The translations under genes and the position numbers were made by a program. From the NCBI GenBank assembly GCA_031267825.1, contig JAIRYJ010000007.1, forward strand, positions 64,001-128,000: DNA of 64,000 nt, read 5' to 3'. Of this stretch, positions 53,637 through 62,355 are shown piece after piece; within the stretch, counting starts at the first letter, position 1; each line of letters starts with the position of its first letter. The notes beneath the pieces are model-generated. The model was not told the origin of the DNA. It did not search any database and saw only the letters and a program-made list of their open reading frames with translations. The DNA is from Bifidobacteriaceae bacterium. GTDB taxonomy: Bacteria > Actinomycetota > Actinomycetes > Actinomycetales > WQXJ01.

Positions 53637-55766
53637 TTGCTTGATGGGGTCATGGATGAAGCGGGCGCCTTAGGCCAGTTGAGTGATCCGCGTCTAGCGG
53701 CGACTCAACTACGGGCGATCGCTGACGCTTTTCCACGGCTGGCCCCACAGGTCGCCGCCCACCCAGCTTTGACACCAGAACTGGAGGCCTGGGCGGCCGG
53801 CTTGGGCCGCCCCGAGGTTGAGGCGGCACTTGCCGCCCGGCGGGCCGGCGCGCCGTTGTTCGCGCCGCTAGAAGACGGCCAGCTACCATCCTCCGGGCGC
53901 TCGAGAGCGCCGGGTGCTAGGCGTTCACCAGCGAAAACGCTGCGGGTTGGGCGTGGAGCTGGAGTTAGAGCTGAGGCCGGGGCCAAAGCCGGGGCCGGGG
54001 TTGCGGGTGGAGCCGGGGCTGAACCGGTGCGGCGCCGGTTCAGCCGGACTGCCCGGATTTTGATCGCCGCCGGGACGGTGGCCGCTTTGCTGGTGGCGAG
54101 CGGAATCTGGTACGCCAGTTGGCGCCGACCACAAACGCCGCCCAAACTGGCGCCAAATATCAACCTGCAACCGGAGGTTGGTGGTCTGATCGACTCCCGC
54201 CAGGTGCTTGATGGTGACTTCGCGGCGACCGTATTTATTGAACCGGTAACTGATGACATTGGGCTGGCGCTGGGTCAGTCAGGAGGCGATTTAGGCCAGC
54301 TGACGGAAGACGCTTGGCTGACTCCATCCGAAGGGACGGCGGACCGTGACTCGTATACCATCACGCGACCGGGCCAGACGCAAGGCGATCCGCCCGGCAC
54401 CGGCGGGGCTGACGGCCCTGACACTGGCCTTGGTGATGAGCCAGATTCCGACTCACAAGACAGCCCGGATGAAACCTCGGTCACGATCGTTGTTGGCGGT
54501 GACTCAGGTCTAACTGATGATGGTAATTGGACGGTGACTGTAACCGAGGACGGCGTTACACAAATCGTGCCGGATGGTCCAACAGACAATGATGACGTTG
54601 ATGTGGAGTTAGCCTTTCCGGCAGAATCCAAGGCCGCTTTGGCGGCGTTTGACCTGGTAACCGGACAACGCCGGTGGCAAGTTGACTTGATCGCGGCGGC
54701 CGGGCTGGCGCCAGGTAGTTCTGTCTATTGGGCTAGTGCCTGGCCAGATGACCAAGGCAACACGGTGGTTCATTTACCGAACGGTCCGGCCGGTGGTGGT
54801 GTGCTTGTCAGCCTTGACGGGTTAACTGGCGAGCTAGTATCACGCGGCAGGATCAGCGGCACGCCGGTGGCATGCGCCAACGGAATCCAAGTTGTGACGG
54901 ACCTAGATGGCGACGGACTAGTCACCGCTTACCGGACCGATGCGCTATCGGACAGCTTGTGGAGCGCCAAAGGGAAAAGTTGGCCGGTCCTGATTAGTCA
55001 GACCGCTGGCGTCTTCTGGGTGCCGACCGAAGATGGCTACGCTGAAGCGGCCAGCGGTCAACTGGTCGGTTTTGGCAAAGCGGCGGATTCAGACCATGCC
55101 AGCTATTTCCTGGCCGCCGCCAGCGACCAGCCGGTGGTTTTAGCTGATCACGGAGACGGCCGGATCGACCGGATTGAGCCCAGCACCGGCTCTCCTGTCT
55201 GGCAGGCGCGGTTACCCGGTGTGCCATCCGGGCACAAGCGGTTTACCGCCACGGCTGCGGTATTGGAATACCAGAGCCGCGGCCAGTTGGGTTTGGCGGC
55301 CTTTGATCTTGCGACCGGCCAGGAGCGCTGGGTACTGGCCGGAGCCAGTCTGCCGCCGGACCACGATTCGTCAGCCCAAGTTTGGGTCCCCCAGTCGGCG
55401 GTCGTAGGAGATGCCGTTTGGGTTTGGAGTTCAGGCAACCTGACGGTTCTAGATACGGCCGATGGACGGCCACTGTTCAACGTTCAAGATGGGTCAGCCT
55501 GCCTGGCCGCCGCTCAAAGCTCGGTTACCGGCTATTTGGCTTGCGGCCCAGATATCGCCCTGACCCAGTTGAGAGCGGTTTCCCTGGACACCCTTGGGCC
55601 AGCCATCTGGCAAGTCGAAATCGCCCTGCCGGTCGGTTGGGAAGCGGCTCAACTGGGATACAGCGACAAGCTGATGTGGGTCACCAAGACCTACGTCGAC
55701 GCCAGCCAGCCCACAGGGGGGTACATGCTGTGGCGGTCGATCCGAACCAGGTCGGCCACCAGCTAA
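53637..55766 (+). CDS. Membrane-anchored PQQ-like beta-propeller protein
   Basis: A 709-residue protein. TTG 53637 has GAAGGAG nine bases upstream; ATG 53652 is an alternative. Residues 6-70 resemble the variant leucine-rich-repeat domain found at N-termini of such actinobacterial proteins (ATQLRAIADAFPRLAPQVAAHP). A Gly/Ala/Glu repeat linker precedes one transmembrane helix (141-162). The outside part has an acidic Asp/Gly/Thr region (about 215-325) and then PQQ/quinoprotein-like blades (AFDLVTGQRRWQVDL, AFDLATGQERWVL). Function unknown, possibly envelope scaffold. No PQQ ligands are evident. Confidence 0.72.
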   Translation: MLDGVMDEAGALGQLSDPRLAATQLRAIADAFPRLAPQVAAHPALTPELEAWAAGLGRPEVEAALAARRAGAPLFAPLEDGQLPSSGRSRAPGARRSPAKTLRVGRGAGVRAEAGAKAGAGVAGGAGAEPVRRRFSRTARILIAAGTVAALLVASGIWYASWRRPQTPPKLAPNINLQPEVGGLIDSRQVLDGDFAATVFIEPVTDDIGLALGQSGGDLGQLTEDAWLTPSEGTADRDSYTITRPGQTQGDPPGTGGADGPDTGLGDEPDSDSQDSPDETSVTIVVGGDSGLTDDGNWTVTVTEDGVTQIVPDGPTDNDDVDVELAFPAESKAALAAFDLVTGQRRWQVDLIAAAGLAPGSSVYWASAWPDDQGNTVVHLPNGPAGGGVLVSLDGLTGELVSRGRISGTPVACANGIQVVTDLDGDGLVTAYRTDALSDSLWSAKGKSWPVLISQTAGVFWVPTEDGYAEAASGQLVGFGKAADSDHASYFLAAASDQPVVLADHGDGRIDRIEPSTGSPVWQARLPGVPSGHKRFTATAAVLEYQSRGQLGLAAFDLATGQERWVLAGASLPPDHDSSAQVWVPQSAVVGDAVWVWSSGNLTVLDTADGRPLFNVQDGSACLAAAQSSVTGYLACGPDIALTQLRAVSLDTLGPAIWQVEIALPVGWEAAQLGYSDKLMWVTKTYVDASQPTGGYMLWRSIRTRSATS

Positions 55767-55925
55767 TCCGGATCTGGGCCGTCCGAGCCGGCTGGTGTAG
55801 GCGAACGCGAGCCTTGATCGACCGGCCGCGCCGACCTGGCGAAAACGATCTTCTGGCCGCGTCTTCCACTGACAGCGGGCAGCCGACCAACCCATGACAC
55901 CGTTCCTGGCTCCGCCAAAGAGAAG

Positions 55926-56723
55926 CTAGCTAATATCGAGCTCCACCGGCACGTGGTCGGAAGCGCCCACGCCCTTACGTTCATCGCGGACAATCCTGAC
56001 CTCCGCCACGCGGGCACTCAAAGCGGGCGAACAGAAAGCGAAATCGATCCGCATCCCCTGATTCCGTTGGAAACGCAACTGCTGATAATCCCAGAAGGTG
56101 TAGTTCCGCTCATCAGGTAAGTGTTGCCGTGTCACCTCGCTAAAACCAGACTGAGACAACCGCGTCAGCGCCGCCCGTTCAGCCGGTGAAGTGTGGGTCT
56201 TACCCTCGAACACAGCCGGATCCCAGACATCCGTGTCGAGCGGCGCCACATTAAAGTCACCTACCAAGGCGATCTGAGCTGAAGGCGCGGCCGTAAGCCA
56301 GCCGACGGCATCGTGCGCTAAAACACTCAAAAACTCCAACTTGTAAGACATGTGCGGATCTTCCAAGCCACGGCCATGCGGCACGTAAAGCGACCAAACG
56401 GTGACCCCGCCACAGACGGCACTGATCGCCCGCGCCTCAACTCGCGGCTCCTTACCGTCCTTACCAAAAGCTGGTTGACCAGGAAATTTGGTCTGAACCT
56501 GGCTCAAACCGAGGCGTGAGATCAACGCCACGCCGTTGTACTGGTCAAAACCAGTCCGGGCTACCTCATAACCAGCCGCCTCAAACGGCTCAACCGGGAA
56601 AGCCGAATCAGCCACCTTGGTTTCTTGCAGGGCAAGAACATCAATTTGGTGGTCATCCAAGTAAGCCAAGACTCGGTCGACCCTGGCCCGGACAGAGTTG
56701 ATGTTCCAGCTAGCGATCCGCAT
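55926..56723 (-). CDS. xthA: Exodeoxyribonuclease III
   Basis: A 265-residue AP endonuclease/3'-5' exonuclease for base-excision repair. RIASWNINSVRARVDRVL, LALQETKV with metal Glu, VWSLYVPHGRG, GDFNVAP and the final SDHVPVELDIS with catalytic His are all present. Normal length. It is convergent with the PQQ gene and divergent from the SDR gene. Confidence 0.95.
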   Translation of the reverse strand: MRIASWNINSVRARVDRVLAYLDDHQIDVLALQETKVADSAFPVEPFEAAGYEVARTGFDQYNGVALISRLGLSQVQTKFPGQPAFGKDGKEPRVEARAISAVCGGVTVWSLYVPHGRGLEDPHMSYKLEFLSVLAHDAVGWLTAAPSAQIALVGDFNVAPLDTDVWDPAVFEGKTHTSPAERAALTRLSQSGFSEVTRQHLPDERNYTFWDYQQLRFQRNQGMRIDFAFCSPALSARVAEVRIVRDERKGVGASDHVPVELDIS

Positions 56724-56753
56724 GCCGACCAGCCTAGCCGGGTCGGCCCAAGG

Positions 56754-56801
56754 CCAGACGACCAGCCAGACAACCAGCCAGGCGACCCGCCAGGCAGGCA
56801 G
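56754..56801. repeat. 12-bp tandem array in the xthA-SDR intergenic region
   Basis: Four units starting at 56754, 56766, 56778 and 56790, consensus CCAGRCRACCMG, in the 90-bp divergent promoter region, 13 bp before the SDR start. Its unit length makes it rotate little on the helix and it may affect promoter spacing. Confidence 0.7.
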
Positions 56802-56813
56802 GCCAGGTAGGCT

Positions 56814-57578
56814 TTGCCCATGGGAACAGCACTGATCACGGGGGCGAGCGTCGGTTTAGGCGAAGAGTTCGCCTGGCAGTTAGCCACCGTCCGGCACAAC
56901 CTTGTGCTGGTCGCCAGGGATCAAGCCCGGCTTGATGATTTGGCCGCCAAAATCCGTTCCGCCGCTGGAGTCAGAGTCGAAGTAATTCAAGCTGACCTGA
57001 CCAAAGAGCGTGACCTAAACCGAGTCGCACAGCGGCTCAAATCAGAGACACGGCCAGTTGGTTTACTAGTCAACAACGCTGGCTTTGGTGTGCGTCAACC
57101 ATTCATCAGAACTTCACTAAAAGACTCAGCGGCAATGGAAAAACTAATGATCCACGCTGTCATGGTGCTATCACACGCGGCGGCTGTCGCCATGGTTGGC
57201 CGTGGGCGCGGAGCCATCCTGAACGTCTCTTCGGTGGCGGCCCACCTCGCGTCTGGGCTTTACGCCGCTGACAAAGCCTGGGTCAAAACGTTCACCGAAG
57301 GTCTAGCCGTCGAATTGAAGGGCACCGGAGTTACCGCCACAGCCCTCCTGCCAGGGCTGACACGGACCGAGTTTCACGCCCGGGCGGGCCTGGATTACCT
57401 GTCATACCCGTCGGTTGCCTGGTTGTCGGCCGCCGACGTGGTGTCGCGCGCCCTGGCTGATGTGCGCCGGGGCGTGGTCCTGTCAACTCCTTCGCTGCGT
57501 TATGGATTGCTCGGCCAGGTAGTCCGGCTGTTACCCCGTTGGCTGGTGCGGGCCGTCAGCCAGATCGAGGACCGGTGA
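56814..57578 (+). CDS. Short-chain dehydrogenase/reductase
   Basis: A 254-residue SDR. ALITGASVGLGEEFA is the TGxxxGxG cofactor loop, VNNAGFG follows, ILNVSSVAAH holds the catalytic Ser, and YAADKAWV is YxxxK. Members of this subgroup (DltE/YqjQ-like) have few known substrates. Start at 56814 or 56820. Its stop overlaps the pyrE GTG. Confidence 0.88.
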   Translation: MPMGTALITGASVGLGEEFAWQLATVRHNLVLVARDQARLDDLAAKIRSAAGVRVEVIQADLTKERDLNRVAQRLKSETRPVGLLVNNAGFGVRQPFIRTSLKDSAAMEKLMIHAVMVLSHAAAVAMVGRGRGAILNVSSVAAHLASGLYAADKAWVKTFTEGLAVELKGTGVTATALLPGLTRTEFHARAGLDYLSYPSVAWLSAADVVSRALADVRRGVVLSTPSLRYGLLGQVVRLLPRWLVRAVSQIEDR

Positions 57579-58183
57579 ACCCGGCTGGCCTTGGGCCAGT
57601 TGGCGGGGAGTTGCCCGAACCACGTCTGCAACTGCTCCGGCTGATCGAGCGTCTCGCTCTGGTGCACGGACGTGTCACGCTGGCATCTGGCCGCCAGGCC
57701 GATTATTACGTTGATTTAAGGCGCGTCACATTGCATCATCAGGCGGCGCCTCTTGTTGGTCATTTGCTGCTTGACATGCTAGAAGAGGGTGGTCTGGTAG
57801 CCGGTGACGATTATCTGGCGGTTGGCGGATTAACCCTGGGAGCCGATCCAGTAGCGAGCGCCATGCTGCACGCCGCCGCTTCCCGCGGCCTGAACTTGGA
57901 TGCTTTTGTGGTCCGCAAGGACGCTAAGGCGCACGGTCTGCAGCGCCGGATTGAAGGTCCAGATGTGGTCGGCTGTCCAGTTGTGGCGGTTGAAGACACC
58001 TCAACTACTGGTGGTTCAGTTCTGACGGCGGTTGAGGCGTTACGCCAGGCCGGTGCTCAGGTCAAGGCTGTGGCGGTGATCGTGGACCGGGCGACCGCCG
58101 CGCGGCAGCGGATCGAGGCGCTCGGGCTGCCCTATCACTACTTGTTTGACCTGACCGATCTCGGTCTGGCCGGTCAGTCTTAG
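57575..58183 (+). CDS. pyrE: Orotate phosphoribosyltransferase
   Basis: A 202-residue pyrimidine-synthesis enzyme making OMP from orotate. GTG 57575 overlaps the SDR stop (GTGA); the open frame extends 12 codons more without family similarity. GRVTLASGRQADYYVDLRR is the N-terminal signature, VGGLTLGADPVA follows, and VAVEDTSTTGGSVL is the PRPP loop. Confidence 0.94.
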   Translation: MNPAGLGPVGGELPEPRLQLLRLIERLALVHGRVTLASGRQADYYVDLRRVTLHHQAAPLVGHLLLDMLEEGGLVAGDDYLAVGGLTLGADPVASAMLHAAASRGLNLDAFVVRKDAKAHGLQRRIEGPDVVGCPVVAVEDTSTTGGSVLTAVEALRQAGAQVKAVAVIVDRATAARQRIEALGLPYHYLFDLTDLGLAGQS

Positions 58184-58247
58184 CTGGCGTTTGACGCTGG
58201 CCGGGCTGGTGTGCCTGGTTGACCTGGTGTCATCTAGTTAGTGTGCC

Positions 58248-58997
58248 TCAGCTGGTTGTTTCGTCTTGGCTGGCCGCTTCGGCCGCTTGACCAGTCGCTT
58301 CGGCCGCTTGGCCGCCTGATTTCCGGGCCGATCGGTGACGCAAGAACTCAATGATCATCGGCGTGACCGAAAGCAAAACGATCAGAATGATTATTAGATC
58401 TATGTTGTCGCCAACCCATTTGAACTGGCCTAACAGCATTCCCGCCAGAGGCAGAAGGATCCCCCAGCTAAAGGCGGCCACCACGTTGAATGAAACAAAA
58501 TGGCGGTAATTCATTCGCCCAACACCCGCCACAACTGGTGCGAATGTCCGCACAATCGGGACGTATTGGGCAATTATGATTGTCCGGCCACCGTATCTAT
58601 CAAAGAAGGCTCTTGTCTTGTCGACATATTCCTGTTTGAACAAGCGCGAATCCGGCTTGTTGAACACTTTGGGGCCAAGCCCGCGGCCAATCCAGTAGCC
58701 GGTCTGATCACCTACTATGGCGCTGACAGCGATCGCTAGGCAGGCGACCTGAGGCGGAACATCAACAATGTCTGTGCCAATAAACACGCCGAGCGTGAAG
58801 AGCAACGAGTCGCCGGGCAGAAAGAACCCCACCATCAGGCCGGTCTCAGCGAACACCACAGCACAGACGCCAACTAGCATCCACGGCCCGAGCCACCGAG
58901 CGAAGGCCTCGATCAGGTAGGCCGGGTCAAGCCAGGTCGGCCCAAAGGCTAGAACAGAGGCGTTGAGACTTTCCAGGCTGTTGGTGAGAAGAGTCAT
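58248..58997 (-). CDS. DedA family membrane protein
   Basis: A 249-residue protein with about five helices. FAETGLMVGFFLPGDSLLFTLGVF is the DedA hallmark with the key Glu, and RTIIIAQYVPIVRTFAPVVAGVGRM the re-entrant loop with Arg. DedA proteins are now seen as lipid scramblases or transporters for undecaprenyl phosphate and other lipids. The C-terminal tail repeats AAEATGQAAEAASQ, another short duplication. Confidence 0.9.
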   Translation of the reverse strand: MTLLTNSLESLNASVLAFGPTWLDPAYLIEAFARWLGPWMLVGVCAVVFAETGLMVGFFLPGDSLLFTLGVFIGTDIVDVPPQVACLAIAVSAIVGDQTGYWIGRGLGPKVFNKPDSRLFKQEYVDKTRAFFDRYGGRTIIIAQYVPIVRTFAPVVAGVGRMNYRHFVSFNVVAAFSWGILLPLAGMLLGQFKWVGDNIDLIIILIVLLSVTPMIIEFLRHRSARKSGGQAAEATGQAAEAASQDETTS

Positions 58998-59180
58998 TGC
59001 GATGGTAACTCCTTGGTTGGTGAGATGGGATCAAGCCTTCACGAGGTTACTGAAGAACCACCTCCGGCCGCGTGGACGCGCTGGGAGCGAAGCTCTCACC
59101 TGTGGAGACGCGGAAGACCAGCATAGTTTGGTGTCCTAGGAGCCTGTCCTACAACAGGTACCTAGGGTACGGTGCCAGTC

Positions 59181-59852
59181 ATGGCAAACCGTAATACCAC
59201 GCCTGATCCCGCTCAGCCGCCGCCTTCTGGGACCTGGCCGGAGGACAGGGCCCCAGGGGTCGGACCCTGGATTGGGCCTTGGCCAGATGATCCACGGTTT
59301 GACCAGCGACTCTTGGCTGACGGCGACCGGCGCAATGTTCAGGACCGCTACCGCTACTGGTCGCTTGAGGCGATCCAGGCTGATCTAACTCAGCGGGCGC
59401 AGCCGTTCCATGTCGCGATTGAGAACTGGGAACACGATTTCAACATTGGCGCGATCGTCCGCAGCGCCAACGCCTTCGGTGCGGCCGGGGTTCACATTGT
59501 TGGGCGGCGCCGCTGGAACCGGCGCGGCGCCATGGTAACTGACCGCTACCTGACGGTTCATCATCATCCAACGGTGGCTGACCTGGTCAGTTACGCTGCG
59601 GCCGCCGGGTTGGTGATCGTGGGGATTGATAATTTGGCGGGCGCCGAACCGCTCGAGCGAGCCAAACTGCCACGGGCTTGCTTGTTGTTGTTTGGCCAAG
59701 AGGGACCTGGCCTTAGCGGCCAAGCCGTTGGGGCGGCATCGTACTTATATGAAATAACCCAATACGGTTCCACCCGGTCGCTTAACGCTGGCGCGGCGGC
59801 CGCCATCGCGATGTATCACTGGGCTTTACAGCACGCCCGGCCAGGCGGCTAA
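59181..59852 (+). CDS. TrmH-family (SPOUT) RNA 2'-O-methyltransferase
   Basis: A 223-residue methyltransferase; the start may also be GTG 59172. HVAIENWEHDFNIGAIVRSANAFGAAGVHIVG is motif 1, LLLFGQEGPGLS motif 2, and YGSTRSLNAGAAAAIAMYHW motif 3, forming the SAM-binding knot. Members modify tRNA Gm18 or rRNA; the target is not evident. It sits by a tRNA-Glu gene. Confidence 0.9.
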   Translation: MANRNTTPDPAQPPPSGTWPEDRAPGVGPWIGPWPDDPRFDQRLLADGDRRNVQDRYRYWSLEAIQADLTQRAQPFHVAIENWEHDFNIGAIVRSANAFGAAGVHIVGRRRWNRRGAMVTDRYLTVHHHPTVADLVSYAAAAGLVIVGIDNLAGAEPLERAKLPRACLLLFGQEGPGLSGQAVGAASYLYEITQYGSTRSLNAGAAAAIAMYHWALQHARPGG

Positions 59853-59895
59853 GGCGCCGGACCGCTCAACGGCGGAAGCTAAATGGCCGACGCGG

Positions 59896-59968
59896 TACCC
59901 CCAACCGGATTCGAACCGGTGTTGCCGCCGTGAAAGGGCGGAGTCCTAGGCCGCTAGACGATGGGGGC
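59896..59968 (-). tRNA. tRNA-Glu (TTC)
   Basis: On the minus strand GCCCCCA pairs with TGGGGGT, discriminator A. The anticodon arm CCGCC-CTTTCAC-GGCGG gives TTC, and the T arm is CCGGTTCGAATCCGG. Length 73, CCA not encoded. Confidence 0.96.
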
Positions 59969-60187
59969 TCGTTGGACCACGCCATGCTACGGGACGCGGT
60001 GCGGACATGCCAATCAAGCGGGTCATTCAGTTGGACGATGCTGTCGGGCTGGCTTTCGGCGCCCGGTTTCGTCTGTTCACCTCTCCCCATATCCTGCGGA
60101 ACGTCGCCAGGGTGACGCGGCGAAGAGGTCTGGCATGTGGTGAGACGGGACCGGCGCTGGACGGCCGGTTGATGTCAGAATGAGTCA

Positions 60188-61102
60188 ATGAACCACGCCC
60201 ACGGGCATTCTCATTCGGCCGACCCAGCCTCCCCTCGCCGATCTTTGATTATCGCTCTGTCTTTGGCGGGCTCGATTCTGATAGCTGAGGTGGTTGGCGC
60301 TATCTGGACTGGTTCGCTAGCACTCTTGGCTGATGCGGGCCACATGGCAGCGGATTCGATCGGTCTGGTGTTCGCTCTGACCGCGACCGCCTTGGCGGCC
60401 CGGCCAGCCAACTCGAAACGAACTTACGGGTTGAAACGGGTTGAAGTGCTGGCAGCACTGAGTAACGGACTGGTAGTGGTGGCGATCGCTGTCAGTGTGG
60501 CGATTGAGGGTGTTCAACGCCTGGCCGAGCCGTCAGAAGTTACACCCGGGCCGGTGATGATCGTGGCTGGGGCCGGTCTGGTGGCCAATGTGATCGCCTT
60601 GCTGGTGCTGCGTTCTGGCGCTAAACAATCGATCAATCTGCGTGGCGCTTACTTGGAAGTGATGGGTGATTCACTCGGTTCTGTGGCGGTCATCATGTCT
60701 GCTGCTGTGATCGCCTGGACTGGCTGGGTACAGGCGGATGCGATCGCTTCACTGGTGATAGCTGGCCTGATACTGCCGCGGGCCTATTCGCTGCTGCGGG
60801 ACGTGGTCAGGATTCTGTTGGAGGCAACACCGAAAGACATGGACTTGGATCAGGTGCGTCATCATCTGGAGGAACTGCCGGGTGTGGTTTCGGTTCATGA
60901 CCTTCATGCTTGGACCATTACCTCAGGTCTGGCGGCGCTGACAGCGCATGTTGTGGTTACACCTGAACGGTTCAACCCGGAGGCTTACCATGAACTGCTG
61001 GATCACATGGGTGAATGCCTGTCAGGCCATTTTGATTTGAAACATTCAACTTTCCAGATTGAACCGGCTGGACACACCGATAAAGCCGAGCCTCACCCCT
61101 AA
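60188..61102 (+). CDS. Cation diffusion facilitator (CzcD/ZitB-like metal exporter)
   Basis: A 304-residue protein with a His-rich N-terminus (NHAHGHSHSAD) and six helices. LLADAGHMAADSIGLVFAL has the helix II HxxxD site and DSLGSVAVIMSAAVI the helix V D site. The cytoplasmic C-terminal domain contains VSVHDLHAWTITSG. It probably exports Zn2+ or similar ions. No metalloregulator gene is adjacent. Confidence 0.92.
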   Translation: MNHAHGHSHSADPASPRRSLIIALSLAGSILIAEVVGAIWTGSLALLADAGHMAADSIGLVFALTATALAARPANSKRTYGLKRVEVLAALSNGLVVVAIAVSVAIEGVQRLAEPSEVTPGPVMIVAGAGLVANVIALLVLRSGAKQSINLRGAYLEVMGDSLGSVAVIMSAAVIAWTGWVQADAIASLVIAGLILPRAYSLLRDVVRILLEATPKDMDLDQVRHHLEELPGVVSVHDLHAWTITSGLAALTAHVVVTPERFNPEAYHELLDHMGECLSGHFDLKHSTFQIEPAGHTDKAEPHP

Positions 61103-61141
61103 AACGCCTGCCTGGTGTTTGACGGCCGTAGGCTTAGTGGT

Positions 61142-62119
61142 ATGACCATTTGCGTGACCGGCGGAGCCGGCTATATCGGAGCGCACATTGTTCGGCTATT
61201 GCAGCAGGCTGGTCAGGCCGTGACCGTAATCGATGACCTGTCTTATGGTCAGGCCAGCCGGATTGGGTCGGCCCGTCTGGTTCAGCTTGACTTGGCGGAC
61301 ACCGCTGAAATCCCCCGCCTTCAGGCAGCGCTGGATGGTTGCGTCGCCGTGATTCATGTGGCCGCCCGTAAACAGGTTGGTGAGTCGGTTGAACGCCCGG
61401 CCTGGTATTACCAGCAGAACATTGGTGGGATGGCTAATCTGCTGCTGGCGATGCGAGCTCAGAGCGTTGAACGGTTGGTTTTTTCTTCCTCAGCGGCGAC
61501 TTACGGTGTGCCACCGGCTGGCCGGGTGGCGGAGGACATCACGATGCGTCCAATCAATCCTTACGGTGAATCAAAACTGGCTGGTGAATGGCTTGCCCGT
61601 GATGCGGCCCGGGCTTGGGGCCTGCGAGCCGTCAACCTGCGCTACTTCAATGTGGCTGGCGCTGGCTGGGAAGATATTGGCGATCCGGCGGTTTTGAACC
61701 TGATTCCGATGGTTCTGGAAAAGCTTTACGAGAATCGCCGTCCGGCGATTTTTGGTGATGATTATCCGACTGAGGACGGCACCTGCGTCCGTGATTACAT
61801 TCATGTGTTGGATATCGCGACCGCTCACATGGCGGCTTTGGACTATCTGAACCGGGCTGACAGACCGTTTGATGTCTTTAATATTGGGACCGGTTCTGGC
61901 CATTCGGTCCGCCGCGTGATTGAGATGATCGGCCAGGTTAGTGGTCTTGATGTGACACCTGATATTGAGCCGCGTCGGCCGGGCGATCCGCCCCTCCTAG
62001 TTAGTGACGTTAGCCGGATTGAACGGGTCTTTGGCTGGAAAGCGGGCCATGACCTGGAGTCGATTGTGGAATCGTCGTGGCGGGCTTGGCAGGCTGGACC
62101 GAAGCGCATTAGCGTCTGA
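61142..62119 (+). CDS. galE: UDP-glucose 4-epimerase
   Basis: A 325-residue extended SDR; ATG 61142 was chosen because it starts the Rossmann strand directly. CVTGGAGYIGAHIV binds NAD, FSSSAATYGVP and YGESKLAGE hold the catalytic Ser and YxxxK, and YPTEDGTCVRDYIHVLDIA is the epimerase motif. It makes UDP-galactose, a possible donor for the envelope locus. Its last codons belong to the first unit of a 34-bp tandem array. Confidence 0.92.
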   Translation: MTICVTGGAGYIGAHIVRLLQQAGQAVTVIDDLSYGQASRIGSARLVQLDLADTAEIPRLQAALDGCVAVIHVAARKQVGESVERPAWYYQQNIGGMANLLLAMRAQSVERLVFSSSAATYGVPPAGRVAEDITMRPINPYGESKLAGEWLARDAARAWGLRAVNLRYFNVAGAGWEDIGDPAVLNLIPMVLEKLYENRRPAIFGDDYPTEDGTCVRDYIHVLDIATAHMAALDYLNRADRPFDVFNIGTGSGHSVRRVIEMIGQVSGLDVTPDIEPRRPGDPPLLVSDVSRIERVFGWKAGHDLESIVESSWRAWQAGPKRISV

Positions 62120-62193
62120 CAGTCAGGCTGGACCGAAGCTCATTAACGCCCGACAACCAGCCCGGACCAAAGAACATAAACGCCGGACAACCA
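62092..62193. repeat. 34-bp tandem array running out of the galE 3' end
   Basis: Units at 62092-62125, 62126-62159 and 62160-62193, each GGCTGGACCGAAGC-like and ending GACAACCA-like, and part of a fourth. The first unit encodes the final residues of galE and its stop codon. The rest is noncoding up to the surface protein start at 62356. Confidence 0.8.
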
Positions 62194-62355
62194 GCCCAGA
62201 AGCTTCTGGTCGGCTTGAGGCCAGACAAACCGGACCAAATAGGACCAGATCCTTAGGTATTATCCACCAATTGGCCGGTCTGAGTTGCGTCAAACAAGGG
62301 TAGCGTGTTAGCAGGATTGCCCATCAGCCGCAGCATAGGCGTTGTGCGGCGCGAA

